Assembly (NCBI GenBank): GCA_963763575.1 | Contig: CAVXPD010000019.1 | Span: 214,915-278,914 of the forward strand | From: Bog-473 sp963763575 | GTDB lineage: Bacteria > Actinomycetota > Acidimicrobiia > Acidimicrobiales > RAAP-2 | Reading direction: 5' to 3' | DNA: 64,000 nt | Shown: in pieces, positions 17,735 to 29,397 of the stretch | Numbering within the stretch: the stretch's first letter is position 1 | How the letters are laid out: every line of letters begins with the position of its first letter | Made by a program: the position numbers and the translations under genes | The notes under the pieces: generated by a model | The model's database searches: none | What the model was told of the DNA's origin: nothing | What the model saw: only the letters and a program-made list of their open reading frames with translations

Positions 17735-18252
17735 CCGAGCACATCCTGCTCGTCGGGATGATGGGCGCGGGGAAGACGACGACGGGGAAGTTGGTCGCCC
17801 GGCGCCTCGGGTGGAATTACAAGGACTCCGATGCCGACGTCGAGGCGGCGACCGGTCTCACCGTCCCCGAGCTGTTCGCCCGCGACGGCGAAACGGCCTT
17901 CCGGGCGGCCGAGGCCAACGTGCTCTCCTCGGCGTGCAAGGCGGAGTCGCCCAACGTGGTCTCGGTCGCCGGCGGTGCGGTGCTGAGCCCCGAGAACCGC
18001 CGCCTGATCAAGGCCAGCGGCACCGTCGTCTGGCTGCGGGCGACGACCCCGCTTCTGGCCGCTCGCGTCGGCAAGGGGGTCGGGCGTCCCCTGCTGGGAG
18101 ACGACCCCGCCGAGGCGATGGCCCGGCTCTTCACGCAGCGTGAGCCCTACTACCGCGAAGTGGCCGACGCCGTGATCGACGTCGACGACCTGACGCTTGA
18201 CCAAGTGGCGGACCGGGTGATCGCCGCCGCGGGCCTGTCCGCGCCCGCCTGA
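17731..18252 (+). CDS. aroK: Shikimate kinase
   Basis: 173 residues, normal for the family. It phosphorylates shikimate at the 3-position with ATP. The Walker A loop is GMMGAGKTT (residues 9-17), the shikimate-binding segment contains DSDADVEAATG, and SVAGGAVLSPENR and the lid-region RPLLGDDP follow. The ATG overlaps the aroC stop and aroB starts 5 bp after its stop, so the aro genes are co-transcribed. Confidence 0.95.
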   Translation: MTEHILLVGMMGAGKTTTGKLVARRLGWNYKDSDADVEAATGLTVPELFARDGETAFRAAEANVLSSACKAESPNVVSVAGGAVLSPENRRLIKASGTVVWLRATTPLLAARVGKGVGRPLLGDDPAEAMARLFTQREPYYREVADAVIDVDDLTLDQVADRVIAAAGLSAPA

Positions 18253-18257
18253 CGGCC

Positions 18258-19299
18258 GTGCACGCCCTCTCCGTCGACCTCGCCGATCGTTCGTACCCCG
18301 TCCTCGTCGGTCCTGGCGCGCGCTTCGAAGTCGCGCGCTTCCTGCCGCCCTCGGCCAAGTCGGCCGTGATCGTGACCCAGGAGGCGATCCGCGACGCCGG
18401 CTGGGTCGAGGGGCTCGACCCCGGGGTGCCGGCCGAGGTCTGCCTCGTCCCCGACGGCGAGGACGCCAAGACCTTGGCCACGGTGGAGGAGCTCGCGCGA
18501 CGATTCGTCCGCGCCGGCCTGACCCGGGCCGACGCCGTCATCGCCGTCGGCGGCGGCATCGTCACCGACGTCGCCGGCTTTGCCGCCGCGTCCTACCACC
18601 GGGGAACGGCCTACGTGAACGTGGCCACCTCGCTGCTCGCCCAGGTCGACGCGGCCATCGGCGGGAAGACGGCGGTGAACCTGCCGGAGGGCAAGAACCT
18701 CGTGGGCGCGTTCTGGCAGCCGAATGCGGTGCTCTGCGACACCCAGACGCTCGAGACGCTCCCGCCTCGCGAATGGGCCTGCGGCCGCGGGCGAGATCGC
18801 GAAGTACGCCTTCCTGGGCGACGCCCCGAGCGCCGACCAGCCGATCGAGGAGCAGGTGGCGCGTTGCGTCGGCATCAAAGCGAGCGTCGTGGCCGAGGAC
18901 GAGCGAGAGGGCGGTCGCCGCGCGATCCTCAACTACGGGCACACCCTGGGCCACGCCCTCGAGGGCGCAGCGCTGGCCGACCACCACGACTGGGACCTGC
19001 GACACGGCGAGGCCGTCGCCATCGGCCTCCTGTTCGCCGCCCTGCTCGCGCGCCGGCTGGGCCGCATCGACGACGATCGCGTCGAGGAGCACCGCCGGGT
19101 CATCGCGAGCTTCAACCTTCCCACCGACCTGCCCCAGGGCGCGGACGCGGAGGAACTGGTCGAGTTCATGGGCCGGGACAAGAAAGCCCAACGAGACCTG
19201 ACGTTCGTCCTCGACGGCCCGCATGGCGTCGAGCCGGTGCACGGCGTGGCCGCGCCGGACGTGGTCGCTACCCTGATCGACATGGGAGCGCGCCGATGA
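18258..19299 (+). CDS. aroB: 3-dehydroquinate synthase, reading frame broken by one extra base
   Basis: Both halves of a normal AroB are present but in two frames. The first runs from MHALSVDLADRSYPVLVGPG through GGGIVTDVAGFAAASYHRG and PPREWACGRG. The second continues GEIAKYAFLGDAP, with NYGHTLGHALEG and RHGEAVAIG supplying the metal-binding His residues. The switch falls at the GGG of 18789-18791; removing one G restores WACGRGEIAKYAFL and a 346-residue protein. AroB makes 3-dehydroquinate from DAHP using NAD. Flanking genes are intact and tightly coupled (aroQ starts on the aroB stop, ATGA), so a homopolymer sequence error is more likely than a pseudogene. If translated as written, the first frame would run on through the aroQ frame to 19745. 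Confidence 0.9.
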
Positions 19300-19745
19300 G
19301 CCCCGTCGTCCTGCTCCTCTCGGGGCCGAACCTCGACCTGCTGGGCGAGCGCGAGCCGGACGTCTACGGCACCGACACCCTCGCCGACCACGTCAAGCGG
19401 GCCGAGGCCACCGCCACCCGGCACGGCCTCGAGCTGCGCCACGTCCAGTCGAATCACGAGGGTGAGCTCATCGACGCCGTCCACGCCGCCCGCGAGACGG
19501 CGGACGCGCTCGTGATCAACGCGGGCGCGCTCAGCCACACGTCGTGGTCGCTGCACGATGCGGTGGCCGCCTTCGAGGGACCCGTGGTCGAGTTGCACCT
19601 CTCGAACCCCGCCGCCCGCGAGCCGTTCCGCCACACGTCGGTGCTGGCGCCGGTGGCCGACGGGGTCGTCGCCGGGTTCGGCGGCCTGGGCTACGAGCTG
19701 GCCGTCGACGCCGTCGCCGCACTGTTGAAAGGAGCTGGGCCATGA
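19296..19745 (+). CDS. aroQ: 3-dehydroquinate dehydratase, type II
   Basis: 149 residues, the size of the dodecameric type II enzyme. LLLSGPNLDLLGEREPDVYG contains the active-site Arg, and the expected Tyr is in the same stretch. INAGALSHTSWSLHDAV supplies the Asn and His of the active site, and ELHLSNPAAREPFRHTSVLAP the second His region. It dehydrates 3-dehydroquinate in the shikimate pathway. The ATG overlaps the aroB stop, and its own stop overlaps the next ATG. Because of the base insertion in aroB, this gene is in the same frame as the 5' half of aroB. Confidence 0.95.
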   Translation: MSPVVLLLSGPNLDLLGEREPDVYGTDTLADHVKRAEATATRHGLELRHVQSNHEGELIDAVHAARETADALVINAGALSHTSWSLHDAVAAFEGPVVELHLSNPAAREPFRHTSVLAPVADGVVAGFGGLGYELAVDAVAALLKGAGP

Positions 19746-20920
19746 CCACGACCACCCGCCCCGGGGCGAACGCGAACGGGAACCCCTACACGCCGGAGGC
19801 GGTCGGGTTGCCGCCGATCACGGTCACCGGCCGGCTCGACCGCCTGCGCGGCGCCTTCGACGAGCACGAGGTCGACGCGCTCGTCGTCACCACGCTGGCC
19901 AACGTCCGCTACTTGACCGGCTTCGCCGGCTCGGCGGGCGTGCTGACCGTGACCCGCGACGCCGCGTTGCTCACCACCGACGGGCGCTACCGCACCCAGT
20001 CGGCCGAGCAGGTCGAGAAGTCGGGCGCAGGCTCACAGGTCGACATCGTCATCGGCCCCGTGGCCGAGCAGCGCAAGGCGGCTCAGGAGTTGCTGACCGC
20101 GGCCGTCGGCCGCATCGGCCTGGAGGCCGACAACGTCAGCTGGAGCGGCCAGCGCACCTGGGCCGACCTCCTCGACGCCGACCGCCTCGTCCCGACGCAG
20201 AACGCCGTCGAGGCCCTGCGCGAGCGCAAGGACGAGGCGGAGATCGCCCGCATGGACCGGGCCGCCGCCATTGCCGACGCCGCGCTGTTCGACACCCTGC
20301 CGCTCATGGGACAAGGGGTCACCGAGGAGCACTTCGCCCTCGAGCTCGATACGGCCATGCGCCGCCACGGGGCCGAGAGCACCGCCTTCGAGACGATCGT
20401 CGCCTCGGGCGAGAACTCGGCCAAGCCGCACCACCACCCCGGTGGCCGGCGCATCGACCGGGGCGACCCGGTCGTGGTCGACTTCGGCGCCACCTTCGAG
20501 GGCTACCGCTCCGACATGACCCGCACGTTCTGCGTGGGCTCCGACCCCGAAGGGGAGCTGGCCCGCATCTTCGACGTGGTCCGCACCTCCCAGGCCGCCG
20601 GCGCCGCCGCCGTTCGCCCCGGAGTCAGCGTCAAGGAGGTGGACGACGTCTGCCGCGACATCATCCGCGAGGCGGGCTGGGCCGAACGCTTCGAGCACGG
20701 CACCGGCCACGGCGTCGGGCTCGATATCCACGAGGCCCCGACGGTGTCCCAATTGGGCACTGCTATCCTCGCCCCCGGCTTCGTGGTCACCGTCGAGCCC
20801 GGTGTCTATGTCCCCGGGCACGGCGGCGTCCGTGTCGAGGACACACTGGTCGTGACCGAGGACGGCGCCCGCGCACTCACCCGATTCACGAAGGACATCC
20901 ATGGCAGTCTCGACCAATGA
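19742..20920 (+). CDS. pepP: M24 family aminopeptidase (Xaa-Pro peptidase)
   Basis: 392 residues. An N-terminal creatinase-like domain (LDRLRGAFDEHEVDALVVTTLANVRYLTGF) precedes a pita-bread metallopeptidase domain. The five metal ligands are visible: VVVDFGATFEGY (Asp), SDMTRTF (Asp), GTGHGVGLDIHE (His), VTVEPGVY (Glu) and GVRVEDT (Glu). Such enzymes cleave N-terminal residues before proline in the cytosol. Placement directly before efp is common in actinobacteria and many other bacteria. ATG at 19742 overlaps the aroQ stop; the 3' end overlaps efp by 20 bp. Confidence 0.93.
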   Translation: MTTTTRPGANANGNPYTPEAVGLPPITVTGRLDRLRGAFDEHEVDALVVTTLANVRYLTGFAGSAGVLTVTRDAALLTTDGRYRTQSAEQVEKSGAGSQVDIVIGPVAEQRKAAQELLTAAVGRIGLEADNVSWSGQRTWADLLDADRLVPTQNAVEALRERKDEAEIARMDRAAAIADAALFDTLPLMGQGVTEEHFALELDTAMRRHGAESTAFETIVASGENSAKPHHHPGGRRIDRGDPVVVDFGATFEGYRSDMTRTFCVGSDPEGELARIFDVVRTSQAAGAAAVRPGVSVKEVDDVCRDIIREAGWAERFEHGTGHGVGLDIHEAPTVSQLGTAILAPGFVVTVEPGVYVPGHGGVRVEDTLVVTEDGARALTRFTKDIHGSLDQ

Positions 20921-21461
20921 CTTGAAGAACGGCATGAGCCTGGACCTGCCCGAGGGGCTGTTCAGCGTCGTCGAGTTCCAGCACGTCAAGCCGGGCAAGG
21001 GCGGCGCCTTCGTGCGCACCAAGCTCAAGAACGTCCGCAGCGGCGCCGTGATCGAGCGCACCTACCGGGCCGACGAGAAGCTCGAGCAGGCGATCATCGA
21101 GAAGCGTGACATGCAGTTCCTCTACCGCGACGGCGCGGACTTCGTGTTCATGGACACGACGTCCTACGAGCAGATGACGACCTCGCCCCAATCGCTCGGC
21201 GACGCGCCCAACTTCCTCAAGGAGGGTGACGCCGCCAACCTGCAGATGTACAACGGCGAGATCGTGGGCGTCGACCTGCCGGCGGCCGTCGAGCTGACCG
21301 TGTCCGAGACCGAACCGGGCATCCAAGGCGACCGCGTCTCGGGTGCCCGCAAGTCGGCGACCCTGCAGACCGGGCTCGTCGTCCAGGTACCGCTCTTCGT
21401 GAACACCGGCGACGTCATCAAGGTGGACACGCGGTCGGGCGAGTACCTGACCCGGGCCTGA
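20901..21461 (+). CDS. efp: Translation elongation factor P
   Basis: 186 residues in three beta-barrel domains. It enters stalled ribosomes and promotes peptide bond formation at polyproline stretches. The domain I loop reads KPGKGGAFVRTKLKN, with the Lys at the position that is post-translationally modified in some bacteria; no modification gene is visible here. The end GDVIKVDTRSGEYLTRA is canonical. The start lies inside the pepP 3' end. Confidence 0.97.
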   Translation: MAVSTNDLKNGMSLDLPEGLFSVVEFQHVKPGKGGAFVRTKLKNVRSGAVIERTYRADEKLEQAIIEKRDMQFLYRDGADFVFMDTTSYEQMTTSPQSLGDAPNFLKEGDAANLQMYNGEIVGVDLPAAVELTVSETEPGIQGDRVSGARKSATLQTGLVVQVPLFVNTGDVIKVDTRSGEYLTRA

Positions 21462-21513
21462 CGGCCGGCGACCTCGCGCCGCCCGCCGGACCGATCCCCG
21501 GAGGCGTCCCGCG

Positions 21514-21924
21514 GTGACCCCGGACGAAGCCCCCCGCCACCAACAGCGCGAGCGGGCCCTGTCGCTCCTCTACGAAGCCGAGCTGAAGGGCCAAGACCCG
21601 GTGCAGGTCGTCGACGCGCTGGTGGTGCCGCCGGACCCCTACGTGCGCGACCTGCTCGTGCGGGTCGTCGCCACCCGTGGCGAGGCCGACCGGCGCATCG
21701 CCGCCGCGTCGCTCTCCTGGCCACTCGAGCGCATGGCGGTGGTCGACCGCCTCGTGCTGCGCCTGGGGGCGGCGGAGTTGCTCGACCCCTCCGGTCCACC
21801 GGTCGCCGTGGTGATCGACGAGGCGGTGGAGCTGGCCAAGGTGTACTCGACCGAGGAGTCAGGTGGGTTCGTGAACGGGATCCTGTCCACGATCGCCGCA
21901 GACGTGCGCCCACCCTCGCGCTAG
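21514..21924 (+). CDS. nusB: Transcription antitermination protein NusB
   Basis: 136 residues, all-helical. The N-terminal RNA-binding segment QQRERALSLLYEAELKG and the C-terminal VVIDEAVELAKVYSTEESGGFVNGIL are the two NusB signatures. NusB with NusE (S10) binds boxA in rRNA leaders during antitermination. The GTG start follows a GGAGG about 10 nt upstream. It sits between efp and pyrR, with 52-55 bp gaps on both sides, and reads in the same direction. Confidence 0.94.
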   Translation: MTPDEAPRHQQRERALSLLYEAELKGQDPVQVVDALVVPPDPYVRDLLVRVVATRGEADRRIAAASLSWPLERMAVVDRLVLRLGAAELLDPSGPPVAVVIDEAVELAKVYSTEESGGFVNGILSTIAADVRPPSR

Positions 21925-21944
21925 AGTTGTCGCCTGACCGTGAA

Positions 21945-21964
21945 GTGGGTCCCGTGAGGCCCAT
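21945..21964 (+). promoter_or_regulatory. PyrR-binding RNA hairpin in front of pyrR
   Basis: The RNA reads GUCCCGUGAGGCC, matching the PyrR anti-antiterminator core (UCC-NGNGA-GG). A lower stem TGGG/CCCA (21946-21949 with 21960-21963) brackets an upper CC/GG pair (21951-21952 with 21958-21959) and a CGTGA loop. The pyrR ribosome binding site (AGGAGG, 21970-21975) begins 6 nt downstream, so bound PyrR would probably hinder translation initiation; no terminator hairpin is seen. Confidence 0.7.
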
Positions 21965-21979
21965 ACGGCAGGAGGAGTA

Positions 21980-22552
21980 GTGGCCGAACGCGAGCGCAGT
22001 CACACGCGACCCCTGGGCGGCGTGTTCGTGGCCCACTCCCAGGTGCTGAGTTCGGCTGACGTCCAGCGAGCCCTGACCCGGATGTCGCACGAGGTCATCG
22101 AGCGCAACGGGGGCATCGAGGACGTCGTCCTGATCGGCCTCCAAACCGGCGGCGTGCCGCTCGCCGTGCGAATGGCCGAGATCATCTGCCGGGTCGAGAG
22201 CCTCGAGGAGCTCGCCGTCGGCACGCTCGACGTCGCCTTCTATCGCGACGACATCGGGCTGCGCCCGGTGCTGCCCGAGGCGGTGACCGAGGTCCCTTGC
22301 GACCTGGCCGGTCGCATCGTGGTCCTCGTCGACGACGTCTTCTTCACCGGCCGTACCATCCGGGCCGCCCTCAACGCCCTCAACGACTTCGGCCGGGCCA
22401 GGGCCATCCAGCTCGCCGTCATGATCGACCGCGGCCACCGCGAGCTGCCCATCCGGCCCGACTTCGTGGGCAAGAACCTGCCCACCCGCCGCGAGGAGAT
22501 GGTCGACGTCGGCGATGAAGGCGTCTGGATCGGCACCCTGGAGGACAAGTGA
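21980..22552 (+). CDS. pyrR: Bifunctional pyr regulator / uracil phosphoribosyltransferase PyrR
   Basis: 190 residues. The PRPP-binding loop is VVLVDDVFFTGRTIRAAL; TLDVAFYRDDIG and MIDRGHRELPIRPDFVGKNLPT are the PyrR-specific RNA-binding and substrate regions. PyrR binds its own operon's mRNA when UMP or UTP is high and has weak uracil phosphoribosyltransferase activity. GTG at 21980 follows an AGGAGG ribosome binding site. A matching RNA hairpin lies just upstream, so the autoregulatory circuit is complete in sequence. It leads the pyrimidine operon and overlaps pyrB by GTGA. Confidence 0.95.
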   Translation: MAERERSHTRPLGGVFVAHSQVLSSADVQRALTRMSHEVIERNGGIEDVVLIGLQTGGVPLAVRMAEIICRVESLEELAVGTLDVAFYRDDIGLRPVLPEAVTEVPCDLAGRIVVLVDDVFFTGRTIRAALNALNDFGRARAIQLAVMIDRGHRELPIRPDFVGKNLPTRREEMVDVGDEGVWIGTLEDK

Positions 22553-23553
22553 GCGGGCTCGGGTTGCGCGGACCGCACCTTCTCTCGGTGGCCGATCTCG
22601 ATGCCGACGGCATCGCCGAGGTCCTGCGCGTGGCCGAGGCGTTCGCCGAGGTGGAGCGGCGCTCGGTCCCCAAGGTGCCGACGCTGCGCGGCAAGGTCGT
22701 GGCGACCCTGTTCTTCGAGGAGTCGACGCGCACCCGCCTCTCCTTCGAGACGGCGGCCAAGCGCCTGTCGGCTGACGTGCTCTCCCTCGCCGTCGCCAGC
22801 TCGTCGGTCAAGAAGGGCGAGAGCCTGCGCGACACGGTCGAGACGGTCGAGGCCATGGGCATCGACGCCGTCATCATCCGCCATTCCTCGGCCGGGGCGC
22901 CGCACCAGGTGGCGCGATGGGTCGAGCGCGCCCACGTCGTGAACGCGGGGGACGGGTGGCACGAGCACCCCACCCAGGCGCTGCTCGACTGCTTCACCGT
23001 GCGCCAGGTCATGGCCGAGCGCAAGGGCGCGGCGCCCGAGGAGCTGGGCGTCGCGTGCTTCGACGGGCTGCGCGTCCTCATCGTCGGCGACATCCGCCAC
23101 AGCCGGGTCGCCCGCTCGGAGGTACTGGCCTACAGCACTTTGGGGGCCAGGGTGACCCTGGCGGCGCCGGGCAGCCTGCTCCCGCCCTCGCTCGAGGGCT
23201 GGCCGGTCGAGGTGGCGCCGGACTTGGACGAGGCGCTCGGCGACGCCGACGTGGTCTCGCTGCTGCGCCTCCAGGCCGAGCGGGGGAGCGGCGCCTTCGT
23301 CCCGAGCCTGCGCGAGTACACCGCCGGCTGGGGCCTCACGGCGCGCCGGGTCGAGCGCCTGCGCGACGACGCCATCGTCACGCACCCCGGCCCGATGGTG
23401 CGCGGGGTCGAGATCTCTTCGGAGGTGGCGGACCTTCCCCGCACGGTGGTGACCCAGCAGGTCGCCAACGGCGTGGCGGTGCGCATGGCGATCCTGTTCA
23501 TGCTGCTCGGGGGCGAGCGCCCGGGCTCGGCGGAGGTGCCTGCGGTTGCCTGA
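22549..23553 (+). CDS. pyrB: Aspartate carbamoyltransferase catalytic subunit
   Basis: 334 residues. It condenses carbamoyl phosphate with aspartate. Carbamoyl-phosphate binding is shown by FFEESTRTRLSFE, and HEHPTQALLD is the second signature; RHSSAGAPHQVA and THPGPMVRGVEI are also typical. No pyrI regulatory chain is present, as expected where control is by PyrR. The GTG start overlaps pyrR, and the 3' end overlaps pyrC by 8 bp. Confidence 0.96.
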   Translation: MSGLGLRGPHLLSVADLDADGIAEVLRVAEAFAEVERRSVPKVPTLRGKVVATLFFEESTRTRLSFETAAKRLSADVLSLAVASSSVKKGESLRDTVETVEAMGIDAVIIRHSSAGAPHQVARWVERAHVVNAGDGWHEHPTQALLDCFTVRQVMAERKGAAPEELGVACFDGLRVLIVGDIRHSRVARSEVLAYSTLGARVTLAAPGSLLPPSLEGWPVEVAPDLDEALGDADVVSLLRLQAERGSGAFVPSLREYTAGWGLTARRVERLRDDAIVTHPGPMVRGVEISSEVADLPRTVVTQQVANGVAVRMAILFMLLGGERPGSAEVPAVA

Positions 23554-24868
23554 CGCCACCCTCGTGATCCGGGGCGGGACGATCGTCGGCCCCGAGGGCC
23601 TGCGCCGCCTCGACATCGCCGTCGCCGACGGCACGGTCGTCGGCCTCGCCGACTCCATCGACCCGCCGCGCCGGGCCGCCGTCCTCGAGGCCTCGGGGTG
23701 CCTGGTCGGGCCCGGACTGGTCGATCTGCACACCCACCTGCGCCAGCCCGGACGCGAGGAGGCCGAGACGGTCGAGTCAGGAGCGCGGGCGGCGGCGCTC
23801 GGCGGCTACACCGCCGTCGTCGCCATGCCCAACACCGAGCCTCCGATCGACTCAGCCGGGGTCGCCCGCGAGGTCCTCGACCTCGGCGCGGGCTGCGTGG
23901 CGGAAGTCGCCGTCTCGGGCGCCATCACCGTGGGCCGGGCCGGCGCGGCACTCGCCCCGATCGGCGAGCTGGCCGGTTTGGGCGTCACGCTGTTCACCGA
24001 CGACGGCGCGGGCGTGCAGGACGGCACCCTGATGCGGCGCGCGCTCGACTACGCCAAGGGCCTTGGCGTGACCCTGGCCCAGCACTGCGAGGACGCCTGC
24101 CTCGCCGCCGGTGGCGCCATGCACGAGGGGTGCTGGTCGAGCCGCCTCGGCCTCCCCGGCATGCCGGCCGCGGCCGAGGAGGCCATGGTGGCACGCGACA
24201 TCGCGCTCGTCCGTCTGACCGGCGCACGGGTCCATTTCCTGCATCTCTCGACCGCCGGCTCCGTCGACCTGGTGCGCCGGGCCAAGGCGGAGGGGCTGCC
24301 CGTCACCGCCGAGGCGGCGCCGCACCACATGCTCCTCACCCACGGCGCGGTCGCGGGTTACGACCCCGTGTTCAAGGTGAACCCGCCCCTGCGCACCGAC
24401 GACGACGTCGCCGCCGTCGTGGCCGGCCTGTGCGAGGGCACCATCGACGCCGTCGCCACGGACCATGCGCCGCACGCCCCCGAGACGAAGGACGTCCCCT
24501 TCGACCAGGCCCCGCCCGGCATGCTCGGGCTGCAGACAGCGCTGCCGATCGCCTGGGAGGTGCTCTCGCCGCACCTCGGCCCCGAGGCGGTCTTCGCGCT
24601 GATGAGCGCGCGGCCTGCCGCCATCGCCAAGCTGACGGCGACCGACCCGCGGCGAGCCGGGCACAGCGCGCAGGGAGGGCCGCTCGAGGTCGGTGCGACG
24701 GCCAATCTGTGCGTGTTCGATCCCGCCGCTCCGACGGTGGTGGAACCGGGGCGGTTGGCCAGCCGGAGCCGCAACACGCCGTACGCCGGGCGTACCTTCC
24801 ACGGGGCGGTGCGCCACACGGTGCTGCGGGGGGAGCCGGTCGTCATCGACGCGGTGGCACAACGGTGA
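23546..24868 (+). CDS. pyrC: Dihydroorotase
   Basis: 440 residues of the amidohydrolase superfamily (class I dihydroorotase). It closes N-carbamoyl-aspartate to dihydroorotate. Zn ligands are in DLHTHLRQPG; AMPNTEPPID, QHCED, HFLHLSTAGSV and the catalytic Asp in ATDHAPH follow in order. The start is TTG at 23546, preceded by GGAGG at 23532-23536; the conserved beta strand VIRGGTIVGP starts at residue 7, so no ATG further in would do. It overlaps pyrB by 8 bp and carA by GTGA. Confidence 0.95.
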   Translation: MPDATLVIRGGTIVGPEGLRRLDIAVADGTVVGLADSIDPPRRAAVLEASGCLVGPGLVDLHTHLRQPGREEAETVESGARAAALGGYTAVVAMPNTEPPIDSAGVAREVLDLGAGCVAEVAVSGAITVGRAGAALAPIGELAGLGVTLFTDDGAGVQDGTLMRRALDYAKGLGVTLAQHCEDACLAAGGAMHEGCWSSRLGLPGMPAAAEEAMVARDIALVRLTGARVHFLHLSTAGSVDLVRRAKAEGLPVTAEAAPHHMLLTHGAVAGYDPVFKVNPPLRTDDDVAAVVAGLCEGTIDAVATDHAPHAPETKDVPFDQAPPGMLGLQTALPIAWEVLSPHLGPEAVFALMSARPAAIAKLTATDPRRAGHSAQGGPLEVGATANLCVFDPAAPTVVEPGRLASRSRNTPYAGRTFHGAVRHTVLRGEPVVIDAVAQR

Positions 24869-26043
24869 CGGCGGGCCCGTCGTCGGGCGGCGACCGGCCG
24901 CCTGCGCTCTTGGTGACCGCGGACGGCGCGGTCTTCGGCGGGGAGGCCGCCGGCGCGGCCGTGCCGGTCGCGACCGGCGAGCTCGTGTTCAACACGGCGA
25001 TGAGCGGCTACCAGGAGGTCATCACCGACCCGTCGTACGCCGGGCAGGTGATCTCGTTCACCAGCACGCACATCGGCAACTACGGGACGAACTCGGCCGA
25101 CGACGAGGCCCCCGTGCCGCACTGCCGGGGCGTCGTCGTGTGCGACCTGACGGACGAGCCCTCCAACTGGCGCGCCACCGAAGCGCTCGAGCCGTTCCTG
25201 CGCCGCCACGGGGTGCCCGCGTTGACGGGGGTCGACACACGGCGGCTGGCGCGGCACGTGCGCGTGGCCGGCGCCGTCCCGTGCGCGTTCGGCACGGCCC
25301 CCGAGGCCGAGCTGCGTGCCGCGGCCGCGGCCGCGCTGGGCACCGACGGCATGGACCTGGTCTCGGGCGTCACGGCCGCGGGACCGAGCACGCACGCGGC
25401 GACCGGGCGCGGCATCGAGGAAGGGTTGCGCGTCGTGGCCTTCGACTTCGGCGTGAAGGCCACGATGGTCCGGCTGCTGACGACGCTCGGCGAGGTCACC
25501 GTCGTGCCGGCGGGCACCACGGCCGACGACGTGCTCGCCCTCGAGCCCGACGGCGTGTTCCTCTCCAACGGCCCCGGCGACCCCGCCGCCCTTCCCGGGC
25601 CGACGGCGACGGTGGCCGAGCTCGTCGGCCGCGTGCCCATCTTCGGCATCTGCCTCGGCCACCAGATCCTCGCCACCGCGCTCGGCGGTACCACCTACAA
25701 GCTCCCCTTCGGCCACCACGGCGCCAACCACCCGGTGCAGCGCCTCGAGACGGGCGTCGTCGAGGTCACGAGCCAGAACCACAACTACGCCGTGGCGGCG
25801 GGCTCCATCCCCGACGCCGAGACGACGCACGTGAACCTCAACGACGGCGTCATCGAGGGCTTCCGTTCCCTCGCGGCGCCGGCGTTCTCGGTGCAGTACC
25901 ACCCCGAGGCGGCACCCGGCCCGCACGACGCCCGCTACCTCTTCGGCGCCTTCCGCGACCTCATGCACACTCATCCCCGCCGGCGGGCGGGCTCCGGCTC
26001 CGGCAACGGTGCCGGCTCTGGCAACGGTGCCAGGGCGCGCTGA
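24865..26043 (+). CDS. carA: Carbamoyl-phosphate synthase small (glutaminase) chain
   Basis: 392 residues. The N-terminal CarA domain (ALLVTADGAVFGGEA, FNTAMSGYQEVITDPSYAGQ) is followed by a class I glutamine amidotransferase with the nucleophile in GICLGHQ and the His-Glu pair in YHPEAAPGPHD. It supplies ammonia from glutamine to CarB. The GTG at 24865 overlaps the pyrC stop and sits 13 residues ahead of the conserved domain. The last 20 residues are a Gly/Ser/Asn run (GSGSGNGAGSGNGARAR) beyond the family end, probably disordered. Confidence 0.95.
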   Translation: MTAGPSSGGDRPPALLVTADGAVFGGEAAGAAVPVATGELVFNTAMSGYQEVITDPSYAGQVISFTSTHIGNYGTNSADDEAPVPHCRGVVVCDLTDEPSNWRATEALEPFLRRHGVPALTGVDTRRLARHVRVAGAVPCAFGTAPEAELRAAAAAALGTDGMDLVSGVTAAGPSTHAATGRGIEEGLRVVAFDFGVKATMVRLLTTLGEVTVVPAGTTADDVLALEPDGVFLSNGPGDPAALPGPTATVAELVGRVPIFGICLGHQILATALGGTTYKLPFGHHGANHPVQRLETGVVEVTSQNHNYAVAAGSIPDAETTHVNLNDGVIEGFRSLAAPAFSVQYHPEAAPGPHDARYLFGAFRDLMHTHPRRRAGSGSGNGAGSGNGARAR

Positions 26044-26066
26044 GCGGGTCGGGAGGAGAGCGCCTC

Positions 26067-29393
<3,327 letters not shown>

Positions 29394-29397
<4 letters not shown>

